64,000 nucleotides of DNA from Verrucomicrobiota bacterium (lineage in GTDB: Bacteria; Verrucomicrobiota; Verrucomicrobiia; Verrucomicrobiales; Akkermansiaceae), in NCBI GenBank assembly GCA_017301995.1, contig JAFLEH010000001.1:372001-436000 (forward strand). Direction: 5' to 3'. Shown in pieces: positions 9,097 through 18,485 of this stretch. Positions within the stretch are counted from its first letter, which is position 1; each line of letters opens with the position of its first letter. The translations under genes and the position numbers were made by a program. Under the pieces are notes generated by a model, which saw nothing but the letters and a program-made list of their open reading frames with translations, searched no databases and had not been told where the DNA came from.

Positions 9097-10689
9097 ATGA
9101 CCGCTACCCTTCGCATTCTCGCCTGCGGCTCCGCCGTGCTTCTATCCGCATGTGCCAGTCGCAGCCTCCCACCGGAAAACGCCGCCCATCGGTTTGCCGC
9201 CGAGCTATTCAAGGGAGCCGAAAAATCCTCGGCCTCCGTCGAAACCCGCGCCGCCGGATACCTCGCCGCCGCATGGGAAGCGTCGCGCCTGCTCGATTCC
9301 GCAGCGGTCGCGGACGATTCCCGGCAGATCTACAACCACTCCGCCACCGATCTGGCGGTCCTGCTGCGCAAGGCCGACGGAGGACGCCTCTGGAACCACC
9401 CCATCGATCTAACCGCCAATGGCCGGACCTATCGGCTCCGGTTCGCGCCGGGAACCCGCGACGGCATCTGGGATCCGGCGTATTTCACCGCGCTCGAAGC
9501 CGCTGCGGACTATCAGGACAAGGATTTCAAAATCCATAACACCGTTGAGGGCATCGGTGGCACCTTGGTCGGCATCCACAAGCCGACTCCCCTTCCCGCC
9601 CACTCGCCCAAAGTCGGAATCTCCTCGCCCGTCACCGCGGTCATCGACTTCAACGGCAACACCGCCACTCTAACACTCGTGGATCCGACCAAGCGCGACC
9701 GCGTCCGCATCGCCGGTGCCAACCGCACGCTGGCGGCGGATTTCTCGGCTCCGCTTTCCTACTATCCCCACGAATCCGAAATCTGGCACGGACTGATGGG
9801 CGCGCTGCGGGTTGACAGTTATATGAAAACCACGGGGTTGTATATCATGCAGGCCTACGACCCGGATCGCATCCCGGTGATTTTCGTCCACGGTTTGATT
9901 TCCACCCCCCGGATGTGGCGCAGCGTGATCAACGAGCTAGAAGCCGACCCCGCGTTCCGCAAACGCTACCAGTGCTGGCTTTTCGGGTACCCTACCGGCA
10001 ATCCCCCGGCGTATTCGGCGCTGCGTTTCCGGCAGGAACTGGCATCCGTCGCCAAAATCCATCCGGATGCCAAACCCATCATCCTGGTCGGCCACAGCAT
10101 GGGCGGGCTGGTCTCCCGCATGCAAATCACCACCCTCACCCGTGAGTCATGGAATGTGATAGGAACCGCCAAAGCCAAACGCCTGTTCGCCAAAGTCAAA
10201 CCGGGCGACATCGTCGATCAGGCGTCATGTTTCCAGGCCAATCCGCGCATCGGCCGCGCGATCTTCATCTGCACGCCGCACCGCGGCAGCGACATGGCGC
10301 TCAGCCGGATCGGTGAAATCGGCGCGCGCCTGATCTCGCTGCCCGCCAACCTAACCAACCTGGCCGCCCGCTCGCTGGGAGATTCGATCGGGGTGATCAC
10401 CGGCAATCCGGGCCGCATGCCGACCAGTGTCAGCGGCCTCTCACCGACCAACCCGACGCTCAAGGTGCTCGACAACTCGCCGATCCTTGTTCCTCACCAC
10501 TCGATCATCGGCGACCGCGGCAAGGGCGACACGCCCAACAGCAGCGACGGCGTGGTCGCCTACTGGAGTTCGCATCTGGACAGCGCCAAGACCGAATGCA
10601 TCGTCCCCGGCCCGCACGGCGCCTGCGAGATGCCGGAAACCATCGCCGAAATCCGCCGGATCCTCCGCACCTATCAGGAAAAGCGGTGA
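9097..10689 (+). CDS. Alpha/beta-hydrolase (lipase/esterase) lipoprotein
   Basis: A 530-residue predicted envelope lipoprotein. The N-terminus has a signal with lipobox LLSAC, Cys at ~20. A beta-rich region of ~240 residues precedes the hydrolase domain. Hydrolase marks are the oxyanion strand VIFVHGLISTPRMW near residue 265, the nucleophile elbow LVGHSMGGLVSRM near 331, CTPHRGSDMA near 395, and a late histidine in GPHGACEMPETI near 506. It resembles verrucomicrobial and planctomycetal triacylglycerol-lipase-like esterases. The substrate is not evident. It converges on the symporter gene 4 bp downstream. Confidence 0.82.
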   Translation: MTATLRILACGSAVLLSACASRSLPPENAAHRFAAELFKGAEKSSASVETRAAGYLAAAWEASRLLDSAAVADDSRQIYNHSATDLAVLLRKADGGRLWNHPIDLTANGRTYRLRFAPGTRDGIWDPAYFTALEAAADYQDKDFKIHNTVEGIGGTLVGIHKPTPLPAHSPKVGISSPVTAVIDFNGNTATLTLVDPTKRDRVRIAGANRTLAADFSAPLSYYPHESEIWHGLMGALRVDSYMKTTGLYIMQAYDPDRIPVIFVHGLISTPRMWRSVINELEADPAFRKRYQCWLFGYPTGNPPAYSALRFRQELASVAKIHPDAKPIILVGHSMGGLVSRMQITTLTRESWNVIGTAKAKRLFAKVKPGDIVDQASCFQANPRIGRAIFICTPHRGSDMALSRIGEIGARLISLPANLTNLAARSLGDSIGVITGNPGRMPTSVSGLSPTNPTLKVLDNSPILVPHHSIIGDRGKGDTPNSSDGVVAYWSSHLDSAKTECIVPGPHGACEMPETIAEIRRILRTYQEKR

Positions 10690-10693
10690 GACG

Positions 10694-12604
10694 TCACGCC
10701 GCCTTCCGCTCGGCGGTCAGTTTGGATACCACCACCAGCACCAGAAATCCGAGCGGAATGGTCACGATCGCCGGTTGGCTGAACGGCACGATCGCCGTGG
10801 CGGGATCCCATCCGTAAACGTCCTTGTAGGCCTGGGCGCTGAGAAGAATCCAGCCGAGCGAGGACACCATTCCGGTTAGAATCGACGCGGTGATTCCGCG
10901 CTTGGTGGTGCCTTTCCAGAACAACAGCATCAGCAGCGAAGGCAGATTCGCCGAAGCCGCGATGTTGAACGCCCAGCCGACCAGGAAATTCACGTTCATT
11001 TTCGAAAAACAGATCCCCAGCGCGATCGCGATGATGCCCACCGCCACCGAGGCGATTTTCGCCGCGCGCACCTTGCCGAATTCGTCCAGATCCACCCGCA
11101 TCACATGGCTCATCAGATCATGCGCCACCGCGCCGCTGGCCGCCATGATCAGTCCGCTAACCGTGCCTAACACGGTCGTGAACGCCACCGCCGAGATCAC
11201 CGCGAACAACAATTCGCTGATACTCCGGGCCAGCAGCGGCGCGGCCATGTTGGAATCGGTCACATCCAGCGCGCCGCTGGTCATCGCTCCCAACCCGAGG
11301 AAAAGCGTGAGCACATAGAAGAACCCGATCGCCGCAATGCCCACGATGGTGCTCTTGCGCGCGCTGGCCTGGTCCTTCACCGTGTAATACCGGATCAGAA
11401 TGTGCGGCAACGATGCGGTCCCGCAGAACAACGCCAGCATCAGCGAGAGGAAATCGAGTTTGTCGGTGAACTTGTCGCCACGCACCTTGCGGAAGGTCGG
11501 ACTCGATCCGGGGGCCATGAAATCCGCGCCCGCGGTCGGTTTTTGGAAATACACGGTGGTCGTGGCACCGTCCGACTCGGCGATTTTCACGTTGTCCCAA
11601 AGGATCACCTCGCTGTGCTGCATGGTGTGCAGATAGGCGAATGACCCCAGCGGTCCGGTGGATTCCACGCCACCGGGCAGTTTCGACGCGTAGCCCACCG
11701 GCGCGAGGTCGCACTCGCCGGCATTTTCACCCTGCGGCAGTCCGTTGACCCGCTTGCGACCGTCCTTGCCGACTGTTAGGGTTTGCGCCTCGTCCAGCAA
11801 ACCGTCGGCCCGCTTGCGCCACACCACCACCCTGCCGTCGGGATGGCGGACCCTAACGAACGGCATTCCCTTCCACCCGCCGTCCTCGGACATCACCACC
11901 GATCCCTTGTCCCACACGGCGGCCTCCGCCTGGACGCCCCGCTCCATCAGCCTCACCGGTTCGCCGGCGGCGGTGGTCGGCTTGGTGGTCACGCCGCGCG
12001 CCAGAATCAGCACCGTCATTCCCGCGCACAGCACCACCAGCAAGGTGCCCTTGATGAACTGCACCCAGGTGGTGGAAACCATCCCGGCCGTCACCACAAT
12101 GAAGGTCACGATCGCACCCACGCCAATCACCCCGGCGTATTGCGGCAAGCCTAGCAAAGGCCGCACCAGCGCGCCGGCCCCGACCATTTGCGGAATCAGA
12201 TAGAAACAACTGATCACCAGCGTGCTGATCGCCGCGGAGAGCTTGATGCCGCGCGAGTTGAACTTGTTGTCCAGCGCGTCCGCCAGGGTGAAACGGCCCA
12301 ACCGCTTCAATGGCTCGGCGATGATGAACAGCGCCACGATCCAGCCGGCCAGATAGCCGATCGAGTAGAGGAATCCGTCGTACCCGAAGAACGCGATCAT
12401 CCCGCAAATCCCGAGGAACGACGCGGCCGAAAGATAATCTCCCGCGAAGGCCACCCCGTTCACAAACCAGTGGATCCCGCCCCCGGCGGCAAAGTATCCG
12501 GCGGCGGATTTGGCCCGCCTTCCCAGATAGACACTGATCCCGATGACCGTGGCCGCGAACGCCAGAAACACCAATATCGCAATGAAGGAACTGTGATGGA
12601 GCAT
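10694..12604 (-). CDS. actP: Sodium:solute symporter, acetate permease-like
   Basis: A 636-residue inner-membrane symporter of the SSS family, closest in pattern to cation/acetate symporter ActP. Family marks are GYFAAGGGIHWFVNGVAFAG, DYLSAASFLG, RFTLADALDNKF and GTASLPHILIRYYTVKD. Unusually, ~150 hydrophilic residues (about 215-365) separate the sixth and seventh membrane segments, making it ~85 residues longer than E. coli ActP. The DUF485-type gene lies 9 bp upstream in the same direction, the usual yjcH-actP arrangement. Substrate could be acetate or another short monocarboxylate. Confidence 0.85.
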   Translation of the reverse strand: MLHHSSFIAILVFLAFAATVIGISVYLGRRAKSAAGYFAAGGGIHWFVNGVAFAGDYLSAASFLGICGMIAFFGYDGFLYSIGYLAGWIVALFIIAEPLKRLGRFTLADALDNKFNSRGIKLSAAISTLVISCFYLIPQMVGAGALVRPLLGLPQYAGVIGVGAIVTFIVVTAGMVSTTWVQFIKGTLLVVLCAGMTVLILARGVTTKPTTAAGEPVRLMERGVQAEAAVWDKGSVVMSEDGGWKGMPFVRVRHPDGRVVVWRKRADGLLDEAQTLTVGKDGRKRVNGLPQGENAGECDLAPVGYASKLPGGVESTGPLGSFAYLHTMQHSEVILWDNVKIAESDGATTTVYFQKPTAGADFMAPGSSPTFRKVRGDKFTDKLDFLSLMLALFCGTASLPHILIRYYTVKDQASARKSTIVGIAAIGFFYVLTLFLGLGAMTSGALDVTDSNMAAPLLARSISELLFAVISAVAFTTVLGTVSGLIMAASGAVAHDLMSHVMRVDLDEFGKVRAAKIASVAVGIIAIALGICFSKMNVNFLVGWAFNIAASANLPSLLMLLFWKGTTKRGITASILTGMVSSLGWILLSAQAYKDVYGWDPATAIVPFSQPAIVTIPLGFLVLVVVSKLTAERKAA

Positions 12605-12613
12605 GGCTGTGGA

Positions 12614-12883
12614 TCAGTTTTTGTGACAGCGGTTCAGATAGACAAGCGCCAGCGCCAGAGCGGCGACGATCAGGCCGAACCCATAGGTCACGGCCAGATT
12701 CACCCCGGCCAGCACCTCGCGTTTCATCCATTCCGGACGAAACGCGCTCAGCACCATGTAGCCGCCATAGCACAACACATAAACGGCGAACAGCCGCAGA
12801 CCGGTGCGCGTGTTGCGCGCCACGGTCCGCTCGTCCTCCTGCTCCGCCGGTTTTCCGGCGTGTTTGAAATCGAGTCCTGCCAT
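12614..12883 (-). CDS. DUF485 small membrane protein (YjcH-like)
   Basis: 89 residues with two hydrophobic segments (LRLFAVYVLCYGGYMVLSAF and the next near LAVTYGFGLIVAALALALVY). This is the size and topology of DUF485 proteins that accompany acetate symporters. The start at 12883 (MAGLDFKHAG) gives the usual short cytoplasmic N-tail; an open frame continues upstream but lacks family character. It is the first gene of a two-gene operon with the symporter. Confidence 0.78.
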   Translation of the reverse strand: MAGLDFKHAGKPAEQEDERTVARNTRTGLRLFAVYVLCYGGYMVLSAFRPEWMKREVLAGVNLAVTYGFGLIVAALALALVYLNRCHKN

Positions 12884-13078
12884 TATCTGGGGGGTATTTG
12901 GATGGGTTTGCCCGTCCCGGACCGGCAATTCCGGAACGCGGCGGGAATCCTCATTCCACAGGCAAGGGCACCGGTTGTCGAGAAATCTTCGCGACCGATA
13001 GGCACAAATTTTCCGAGACGGCCGAGCCCTCGGATTGCGATTGCGCTCCGCCAGCCGCCATGATAGGCATCCTCCACC

Positions 13079-13963
13079 ATGCAATGGAAAGGACGCAGAC
13101 AGAGTGACAATGTGGAAGACGCGCGCGGCCAAAGCGGTCCTGCCTTCGGCGGTGGCGGCGGCGGTTTGGGCCTGCTGATGACCATCGGCCGGATCTTCGG
13201 CATCAAGGGGATCCTCGCGGCCGTCGTCCTCGGTGGCGTGCTGTGGAAACTGGGGGTCATCACTCCGTCCATGCTGTTCGGCGGCTCCTCCCCTGCCGGA
13301 CTAACCGGCCAGGCCGATATCAGTCCGCGCGAACAGGAAACCTTCGATTTCGTCAAAACCGTGCTCGCCGATACCGAGGACGTTTGGACCACCGAGTTCA
13401 AACGCGCCGGAAAACGCTACGAACTCCCGGCCATGACCGTCTATCGGGGGCGCGTTTCCACCGGCTGCGGCACCGGCAGCGCCGCCATGGGGCCGTTTTA
13501 CTGCCCGGCCGACCGCAAGATCTACATCGACCTCGCGTTCTACGACGAACTTGCCCAAACCTTCAAATCCCCCGGCGATTTCGCCCAGGCCTACGTGATC
13601 GCCCACGAGGTGGGCCACCACGTCCAGCAACTGCTGGGAACCTCCGACAAAGTGGCCGCCATGCGCGACCGCCCGGATTATAACCAATTCTCCGTCCGTC
13701 TCGAACTCCAAGCCGATTTCTACGCCGGAGTCTGGGCACACCACAACGCGAAATACCTCGAACAGGGCGACATTGAGGAAGCCATGCGCGCCGCCAACGC
13801 CATCGGCGACGATGCCATCCAGCGAAAATCCCAAGGCCGCGTGGTCCCCCATTCGTTCACCCACGGCACCTCCGAACAGCGGATGCGCTGGTTCAAAAAA
13901 GGCCTCCAAAGCGGCCGCATCGAGGACGGCGACACCTTCTCCATTCCCTATCAGAACCTCTGA
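13079..13963 (+). CDS. Neutral zinc metallopeptidase (YpfJ family)
   Basis: 294 residues. It opens with the family's typical basic N-terminus MQWKGRRQSDNVEDARG, then a glycine-rich stretch and one membrane segment (ILAAVVLGGVLWKLGVI). The peptidase domain has the zinc motif IAHEVGHHVQ at ~175, and further conserved stretches RLELQADFYAGVWAHH and FTHGTSEQRMRWFKKG. Length and motif order match the YpfJ/KPN_02809 family, whose physiological substrate is unknown. Predicted to be anchored in the inner membrane with the catalytic domain outside. Confidence 0.9.
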   Translation: MQWKGRRQSDNVEDARGQSGPAFGGGGGGLGLLMTIGRIFGIKGILAAVVLGGVLWKLGVITPSMLFGGSSPAGLTGQADISPREQETFDFVKTVLADTEDVWTTEFKRAGKRYELPAMTVYRGRVSTGCGTGSAAMGPFYCPADRKIYIDLAFYDELAQTFKSPGDFAQAYVIAHEVGHHVQQLLGTSDKVAAMRDRPDYNQFSVRLELQADFYAGVWAHHNAKYLEQGDIEEAMRAANAIGDDAIQRKSQGRVVPHSFTHGTSEQRMRWFKKGLQSGRIEDGDTFSIPYQNL

Positions 13964-14051
13964 CGCGAGGCCTCTCTCCAAATCCAACGCCATCGGGCGT
14001 GTGCGGAAACCCGCCAATCATCCTTGAAGCCGATCTCGGGCCGCGGATGGG

Positions 14052-14984
14052 TCAGAGTCCGAGCAAGGTTCGGAAATGGCGGATGGTAACGTCGAGACCT
14101 TCGGCGAGCGGGACGGAGGGCTCCCAGCCGAGTTCGCGACGGGCGAGAGTGATTTCGGGCTGGCGCTGTTTCGGGTCGTCGCCCGGCAACGGCAGGTGGG
14201 TGACACAGGACGGTCCGCCGACTTTGGCGAGGACGAGTTCGGCGAGCTGGAGCATGGTAAACTCTCCGGGGTTGCCGAGATTGACGGGACCGGTGAGTTC
14301 CGGGTGCTCCATCAGGCGGACAAATCCCTCGATAAGATCGTTCACATAACAGAACGAGCGGGTCTGGGTGCCATCTCCATATAGGGTGAGATTCTCACCA
14401 CGGAGCGCCTGAACGATGAAATTGGAAACCACACGCCCGTCGTCCGGCAGCATTCTGGGGCCGTAGGTGTTGAAAATGCGGGCAACCCGGATCGGGACGC
14501 CGTGGTGACGGTGGTAATCGAAAAAGAGGGTCTCGGCGCAACGTTTTCCTTCGTCGTAGCAGGCGCGGATGCCGATCGGATTCACATTTCCCTTATAGGA
14601 TTCCGGCTGGGGATGGACGTCCGGGTCCCCATAAACCTCGGAAGTGGAAGCCTGGAATACCCTGGCTCCGGTTTGTTTCGCCAGATCGAGGCAGTTGAGC
14701 GCTCCCAGAACGGAGGTTTTCATGGTTTTGACCGGATCAAACTGATAGTGGGGCGGCGAGGCCGGGCAGGCGAGATTGTAGATGCGATCCACGTCGAAGG
14801 AATAGGGATCCGTGACGTCGTGGGAAACGATCCGGAACCCCGGCCTGCCGACGAGGTGGGCGACGTTGTGCTGTCGTCCGGTGAAAAAATTGTCGAGACA
14901 GGTGACATCGTGCCCCTCCGAGAGAAGCCGATCGCAGAGATGGGATCCGAGAAACCCGGCGCCGCCAGTAACCAAAATTCGCAT
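14052..14984 (-). CDS. uxs: UDP-glucuronate decarboxylase (UDP-xylose synthase)
   Basis: A 310-residue SDR-fold enzyme converting UDP-glucuronate to UDP-xylose, a donor for surface glycans. Seen: the NAD loop [16 protein letters not shown] at residues 5-20, [10 protein letters not shown], the catalytic YDEGKR (Tyr/Lys pair), and [10 protein letters not shown]. Length matches bacterial UXS. It is divergent from the GbsR/NusG-like operon at 15096, which suggests shared control of polysaccharide genes. dTDP-glucose dehydratase is an alternative, but [14 protein letters not shown] is UXS-like. Confidence 0.88.
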   Translation of the reverse strand: MRILVTGGAGFLGSHLCDRLLSEGHDVTCLDNFFTGRQHNVAHLVGRPGFRIVSHDVTDPYSFDVDRIYNLACPASPPHYQFDPVKTMKTSVLGALNCLDLAKQTGARVFQASTSEVYGDPDVHPQPESYKGNVNPIGIRACYDEGKRCAETLFFDYHRHHGVPIRVARIFNTYGPRMLPDDGRVVSNFIVQALRGENLTLYGDGTQTRSFCYVNDLIEGFVRLMEHPELTGPVNLGNPGEFTMLQLAELVLAKVGGPSCVTHLPLPGDDPKQRQPEITLARRELGWEPSVPLAEGLDVTIRHFRTLLGL

Positions 14985-15048
14985 GAAGGGAGCATAACGG
15001 CCAACACCTCGGGCGCAAGCGGATAAGCCGATCGCGGCGGGGAACTTC

Positions 15049-15066
15049 GTTCATTTTCATTTGAAC
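15049..15066. promoter_or_regulatory. Candidate operator between uxs and the regulator
   Basis: GTTCATTTTCATTTGAAC has GTTCA/TGAAC inverted ends in an AT-rich patch of an otherwise GC-rich divergent intergenic region, 29 bp before the GTG start of the GbsR-type regulator. A likely autoregulatory or divergent control site; inference. Confidence 0.4.
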
Positions 15067-15095
15067 AAAAACGCCAACCGCGGTAGAACGTCCGC

Positions 15096-15599
15096 GTGAG
15101 CCAGCAACCTGCCGACAACAACCCGACCCCTCCCGCGATCGAGCGGCAGGTGGTGGATTTCTTTGTGGACGGGGTAAAGGTACTGGGCCTGCCGAAGTCG
15201 ATTGGCGAAATCTACGGGCTGCTTTTCGTTTCGCGCGGGCCGTTGTCGCTGGACGATCTGGTTGGATCTTTGGGGATCAGCAAGGGCTCGGCCAGCCAGG
15301 GGTTGCGAGCGCTGAAGGTGCTGGGCGCAATCCGCGAAGTGCAGGTGGGGACGGAACGACGGGCGTATTTTGTGGCGGCGGTGGACCTGAAACGCCTGGT
15401 GGGAGGCTTCATCCGCGAGCAGATCCGCCCGCACCTCGAGAGCGGACGGGTGAAAATCGGCAAATTGGAGGAAGCCGCGAAACGGGAGACCGACCCCGCG
15501 AGACGCGAGTTCCTCAGGGACCGGCTCGATCGATTGGAGCGATGGTTGAAAAACGGCGGACGCGTGCTGCCGGTGATCCAAAAACTATTGGGAGAATGA
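15096..15599 (+). CDS. GbsR/MarR-type transcriptional regulator
   Basis: A 167-residue winged-helix regulator. Core: LPKSIGEIYGLLFVSRGPLS, LDDLVGSLGISKGSASQGLR (recognition helix) and LKVLGAIREVQVGTERRAYF, as in GbsR-type MarR proteins. The GTG start at 15096 fits the N-terminus; no strong ribosome site is visible. Its stop overlaps the next start (ATGA at 15596), so it is translationally coupled to the NusG-like factor. Effector unknown. Confidence 0.85.
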   Translation: MSQQPADNNPTPPAIERQVVDFFVDGVKVLGLPKSIGEIYGLLFVSRGPLSLDDLVGSLGISKGSASQGLRALKVLGAIREVQVGTERRAYFVAAVDLKRLVGGFIREQIRPHLESGRVKIGKLEEAAKRETDPARREFLRDRLDRLERWLKNGGRVLPVIQKLLGE

Positions 15600-16162
15600 G
15601 CGACGCCGATCCGAACAAACTGGCGTGGTATTGCGTCCGCACCCAGACGAAGCGCGAGCACATCGCGGCCGAGCACCTGCGCGGGCGGGATGGCGTCGAG
15701 GTGGAGGTATTCTGCCCGCGGTTGCGCTACCGCAAGCCGACGCGGCGCGGCACCATTTGGTGGCTGGAGCCGCTTTTTCCGGGCTATCTTATGGCAAAGT
15801 TCCGGCTGGCGGAAGCCGACCGGACGGTCACGTTTTGCCAAGGGGTCAGCGGACTTGTTAGATTCGGCGCGGATGTGCCGGAAATTCCGGAATCGTTTGT
15901 GGAATCCCTGCGCCGGGAATACCAAGCCGACGCGGGCGAAAGCGAGATTCTAACCGTTTCCCCCGATTTGAAGAGCGGCGAGGAAGTGGAAGTGGCCAAC
16001 GGCCCGCTGGCGGGCATGAGCGGCGTGGTGGTGGAGATCGCTCCGGCGGCGGAACGGGTCAAGATCCTGCTGGAGTTTCTCGGCCAGCCGCAGGTGGTGG
16101 ACATCGATCTGTTCTCGATTCTCCTTCCGCGGAAGCCGTTGCCGCCGAAGCCGGGGATGTGA
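15596..16162 (+). CDS. NusG/RfaH-like antitermination factor
   Basis: A 188-residue specialised NusG paralog. The NGN domain is visible as WYCVRTQTKREHIAAEHL, CPRLRYRKPTRRGTIWWLEP and LFPGYLMAKF. A KOW-type segment follows (VEVANGPLAGMSGVVVEI). Such paralogs are known to load on RNA polymerase at particular long operons, often capsule or secondary-polysaccharide clusters. Coupling by ATGA to a GbsR-type repressor and proximity to uxs point to regulation of an EPS operon not seen here. The real nusG would normally lie with secE/rplK, so this is not the housekeeping copy. Confidence 0.85.
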   Translation: MSDADPNKLAWYCVRTQTKREHIAAEHLRGRDGVEVEVFCPRLRYRKPTRRGTIWWLEPLFPGYLMAKFRLAEADRTVTFCQGVSGLVRFGADVPEIPESFVESLRREYQADAGESEILTVSPDLKSGEEVEVANGPLAGMSGVVVEIAPAAERVKILLEFLGQPQVVDIDLFSILLPRKPLPPKPGM

Positions 16163-16169
16163 GCGGGCT

Positions 16170-16198
16170 GGAGCAAGATGCGCCAGCCGCTTTGCTCC
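16170..16198. terminator. Possible bidirectional hairpin between convergent genes
   Basis: GGAGCAA and TTGCTCC arms enclose further pairing (GCGCCAGCCGC region) between the NusG-like stop and the convergent L,D-transpeptidase stop. No clear T-run, so termination is only a possibility. Confidence 0.3.
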
Positions 16199-16229
16199 TA
16201 CCAAGCCGCCCGGTTGCGGGCCGGTGGAC

Positions 16230-16904
16230 TTATTGATAGACGGGCGTCTTGTGCTGGGTGAAATAGCCGTCGGTGATGTACATGCGGCCGGTGTAGTCCG
16301 GCAGCGGTCCCGCGTCGGGCGGCATTGGCACGCTCACGGTGGCATCTTCCGGTTGGGACGACGCGATATTGACCGGGGTTCCGACGGAAACGAGGCGGAA
16401 GAATTTCGGAGCGAGGTTCTCGTGCATGCGGATGCAGCCGTGGGTGCAGGGTTGGTGTTTCACCCAACCGGTGTGGAATCCGTAGTTCGGCTTGAACTCG
16501 CACCAGTAGGGCATCGGCGTGCCCTTGAAGATCCAACCGGGACGCTTCTTGGCGAGGAACGTCTGCATGATGCTGTCACCGCTATAGGCATAGCCGTGGG
16601 TGTTGGCGCGATGCTTGTGTTCCTTGTTGAAAATGGAGAAATTGCCGGCAGGTGTGCTCGATCCGGGCGCTCCGACGGAAACCGGCATCGCCATCAGCAT
16701 GGTGGACCCCTCCATCACATAAACCCGCTGCTTGGACAGCGAGACCTTCACCCGTACATTGCGGGGATTGGTTGGCAGTTTGGTGGGCACGTCATAGGCC
16801 TGATAGGCGGCAAGGCTGGCGCTTCCGACACCGGTGGTCGAACAGGATGGAAGCAGGGCTAACGCCGCGGCGGCGGCAACAACTAGGAGCGGTTTTGCAT
16901 TCAT
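16230..16904 (-). CDS. L,D-transpeptidase (YkuD) lipoprotein
   Basis: A 224-residue envelope enzyme forming 3-3 peptidoglycan cross-links or attaching proteins to peptidoglycan. A lipoprotein signal ends LALLPSC (Cys ~21). The YkuD domain carries KVSLSKQRVYVMEG, PAGNFSIFNKEHKH and the catalytic FHTGWVKHQPCTHGCIRMH with Cys in HGCxR. The start at 16904 was chosen from the signal peptide; the longer open frame upstream overlaps lpdA and is not real. Confidence 0.9.
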   Translation of the reverse strand: MNAKPLLVVAAAAALALLPSCSTTGVGSASLAAYQAYDVPTKLPTNPRNVRVKVSLSKQRVYVMEGSTMLMAMPVSVGAPGSSTPAGNFSIFNKEHKHRANTHGYAYSGDSIMQTFLAKKRPGWIFKGTPMPYWCEFKPNYGFHTGWVKHQPCTHGCIRMHENLAPKFFRLVSVGTPVNIASSQPEDATVSVPMPPDAGPLPDYTGRMYITDGYFTQHKTPVYQ

Positions 16905-16987
16905 GATCGCGGGATTTCGCAGCCAAACTGGACCATTTCCGCCGGAACGCAAGCGGAATGCGCCGACCCGCGAAAATCGCCCGACGC

Positions 16988-18370
16988 TCAGACGTGGATC
17001 GCGTGACCTTCGGCGGCCAGCGTCGCCTCGTGGATCACCTCGGACATGGTCGGGTGAGCGTGGATCGTGGAATGGATGTCCTCGGCGGTGAGTTCCTGAT
17101 CGAGCGCCAGACCCATTTCGGCGATCAGTTCGGTGGCGTTCTCGCCGATCACATGGGCGCCTAGCAACTCGCCGTGCTGTTTGCCGAAGAGCAGTTTGGC
17201 GAATCCGTCCGGCTCGCCTGAGGCGATGGCCTTGCCGATCGCCGCAAACGGGATTTTCCCGACCGTGTACTCCACGCCGGCCTCTTTGAGCGCGCGCTCG
17301 GTGCGGCCCACCGAGGCCACCTGCGGGTGGCAATACGTGCAGCCGGGGAAATTGCGGACCTTGCGCGGCGTGTGGCCGTCCACATAGAGTCCCTCGACCG
17401 CCTGGATCGCCTCGAACGACGCGGTGTGCGCCAGCCACGGCGGTCCGGTGATGTCACCGGCGGCATAGACTCCTGGCAGCGAGGTTTCGTAGCGGTCGCC
17501 CACGGTGATGAAGCCGCGGTCGGATAGAGCCGGCTGCATCCCACCCGGGAGCACCGGCTGGATCCCGATCGCCACCAGGCAGACCTCGGCACTGATCACG
17601 CCGTTTTCCTTGGGGCCTTCGACAGTTAGATCGACATGGGTTCCGTGGTCGGCGGTGGCGGTGACCTTGGTGTTGGTCAGGCAGCGGATACCTTGTTTGA
17701 TGAGGGATTTTTCGAGCGCCTCGCCCACTTCGTCGTCCTCCACGGGCAGCACGCGCGGCAGCATTTCCACCAGCGTCACCTTGGTGCCGAAGGCGTTGTA
17801 AATGTAGGCGAACTCCACGCCGATGGCCCCAGCGCCGATGATGATCATGCTTTTCGGCTGTTTTTCCAACACCATCGCCTCCTTCGAGCTGATCACCGAG
17901 GTTCCATTGAACGGCAGCGGCGGCAGCGGACGGGACTTGCATCCGGTCGCGATGAGGATATTCGCCGTTTCCAGCGTCTGCACGGTACCGTCCGCAGCGG
18001 TTACGGAAACCTTGCCCGGAGCCTCGATCGCGCCCGTTCCGCGGACGTAATCCACCTTGTTTTTCTTGAACAGGAACTCGATGCCGCCGGCGAGGCGGTT
18101 GGAAACCTTGCGGGACCGGCCCACCACCGCGGACCAATCATAGGAAAGTCCCTCGATTTTCAAGCCGAACTCCGCCGCGCGATGGGCCAGCGTGTGATAG
18201 ATCTCGGCGTTCTTGAGCAGCGCCTTGGTGGGAATGCACCCCCAATTCAGGCACGTGCCGCCGGCGCGGTCCGCTTCGACGCAAGCGACTTTGCGGCCGA
18301 GTTGCGCGGCGCGGATGGAAGCGACATACCCGGCGGGGCCGCCGCCGATGACAATGAGATCGTAAGCCAT
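16988..18370 (-). CDS. lpdA: Dihydrolipoamide dehydrogenase
   Basis: A 460-residue flavoprotein (E3) that reoxidises dihydrolipoamide for 2-oxoacid dehydrogenase or glycine-cleavage complexes. Seen: FAD motif VIGGGPAGYVASIRAAQLG at the N-terminus, redox disulfide GGTCLNWGCIPTKALL, NAD motif IGAGAIGVEFAYIYNAFG, and the active-site His/Glu segment HAHPTMSEVIHEATLAAEGH. Full length. It lies 115 bp downstream of the NfnB-type gene in the same direction; no E1/E2 genes are adjacent. Confidence 0.95.
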   Translation of the reverse strand: MAYDLIVIGGGPAGYVASIRAAQLGRKVACVEADRAGGTCLNWGCIPTKALLKNAEIYHTLAHRAAEFGLKIEGLSYDWSAVVGRSRKVSNRLAGGIEFLFKKNKVDYVRGTGAIEAPGKVSVTAADGTVQTLETANILIATGCKSRPLPPLPFNGTSVISSKEAMVLEKQPKSMIIIGAGAIGVEFAYIYNAFGTKVTLVEMLPRVLPVEDDEVGEALEKSLIKQGIRCLTNTKVTATADHGTHVDLTVEGPKENGVISAEVCLVAIGIQPVLPGGMQPALSDRGFITVGDRYETSLPGVYAAGDITGPPWLAHTASFEAIQAVEGLYVDGHTPRKVRNFPGCTYCHPQVASVGRTERALKEAGVEYTVGKIPFAAIGKAIASGEPDGFAKLLFGKQHGELLGAHVIGENATELIAEMGLALDQELTAEDIHSTIHAHPTMSEVIHEATLAAEGHAIHV

Positions 18371-18485
18371 AATCGTGAGTGAGATGAGGTTGCCCGCGGA
18401 GCATGGCCCACGCGGACGGGATTGTCAAAGAAGGAAACGCCACCGGCGCGCAAGGTTTCCCTTATCTTGCCACCTGGTTCCCGGC

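Noticed and set aside
16230-17438. Extended 402-residue version of the L,D-transpeptidase
   Set aside because: The extra N-terminal part is antiparallel-frame shadow of lpdA. The lipoprotein signal sets the start at 16904.
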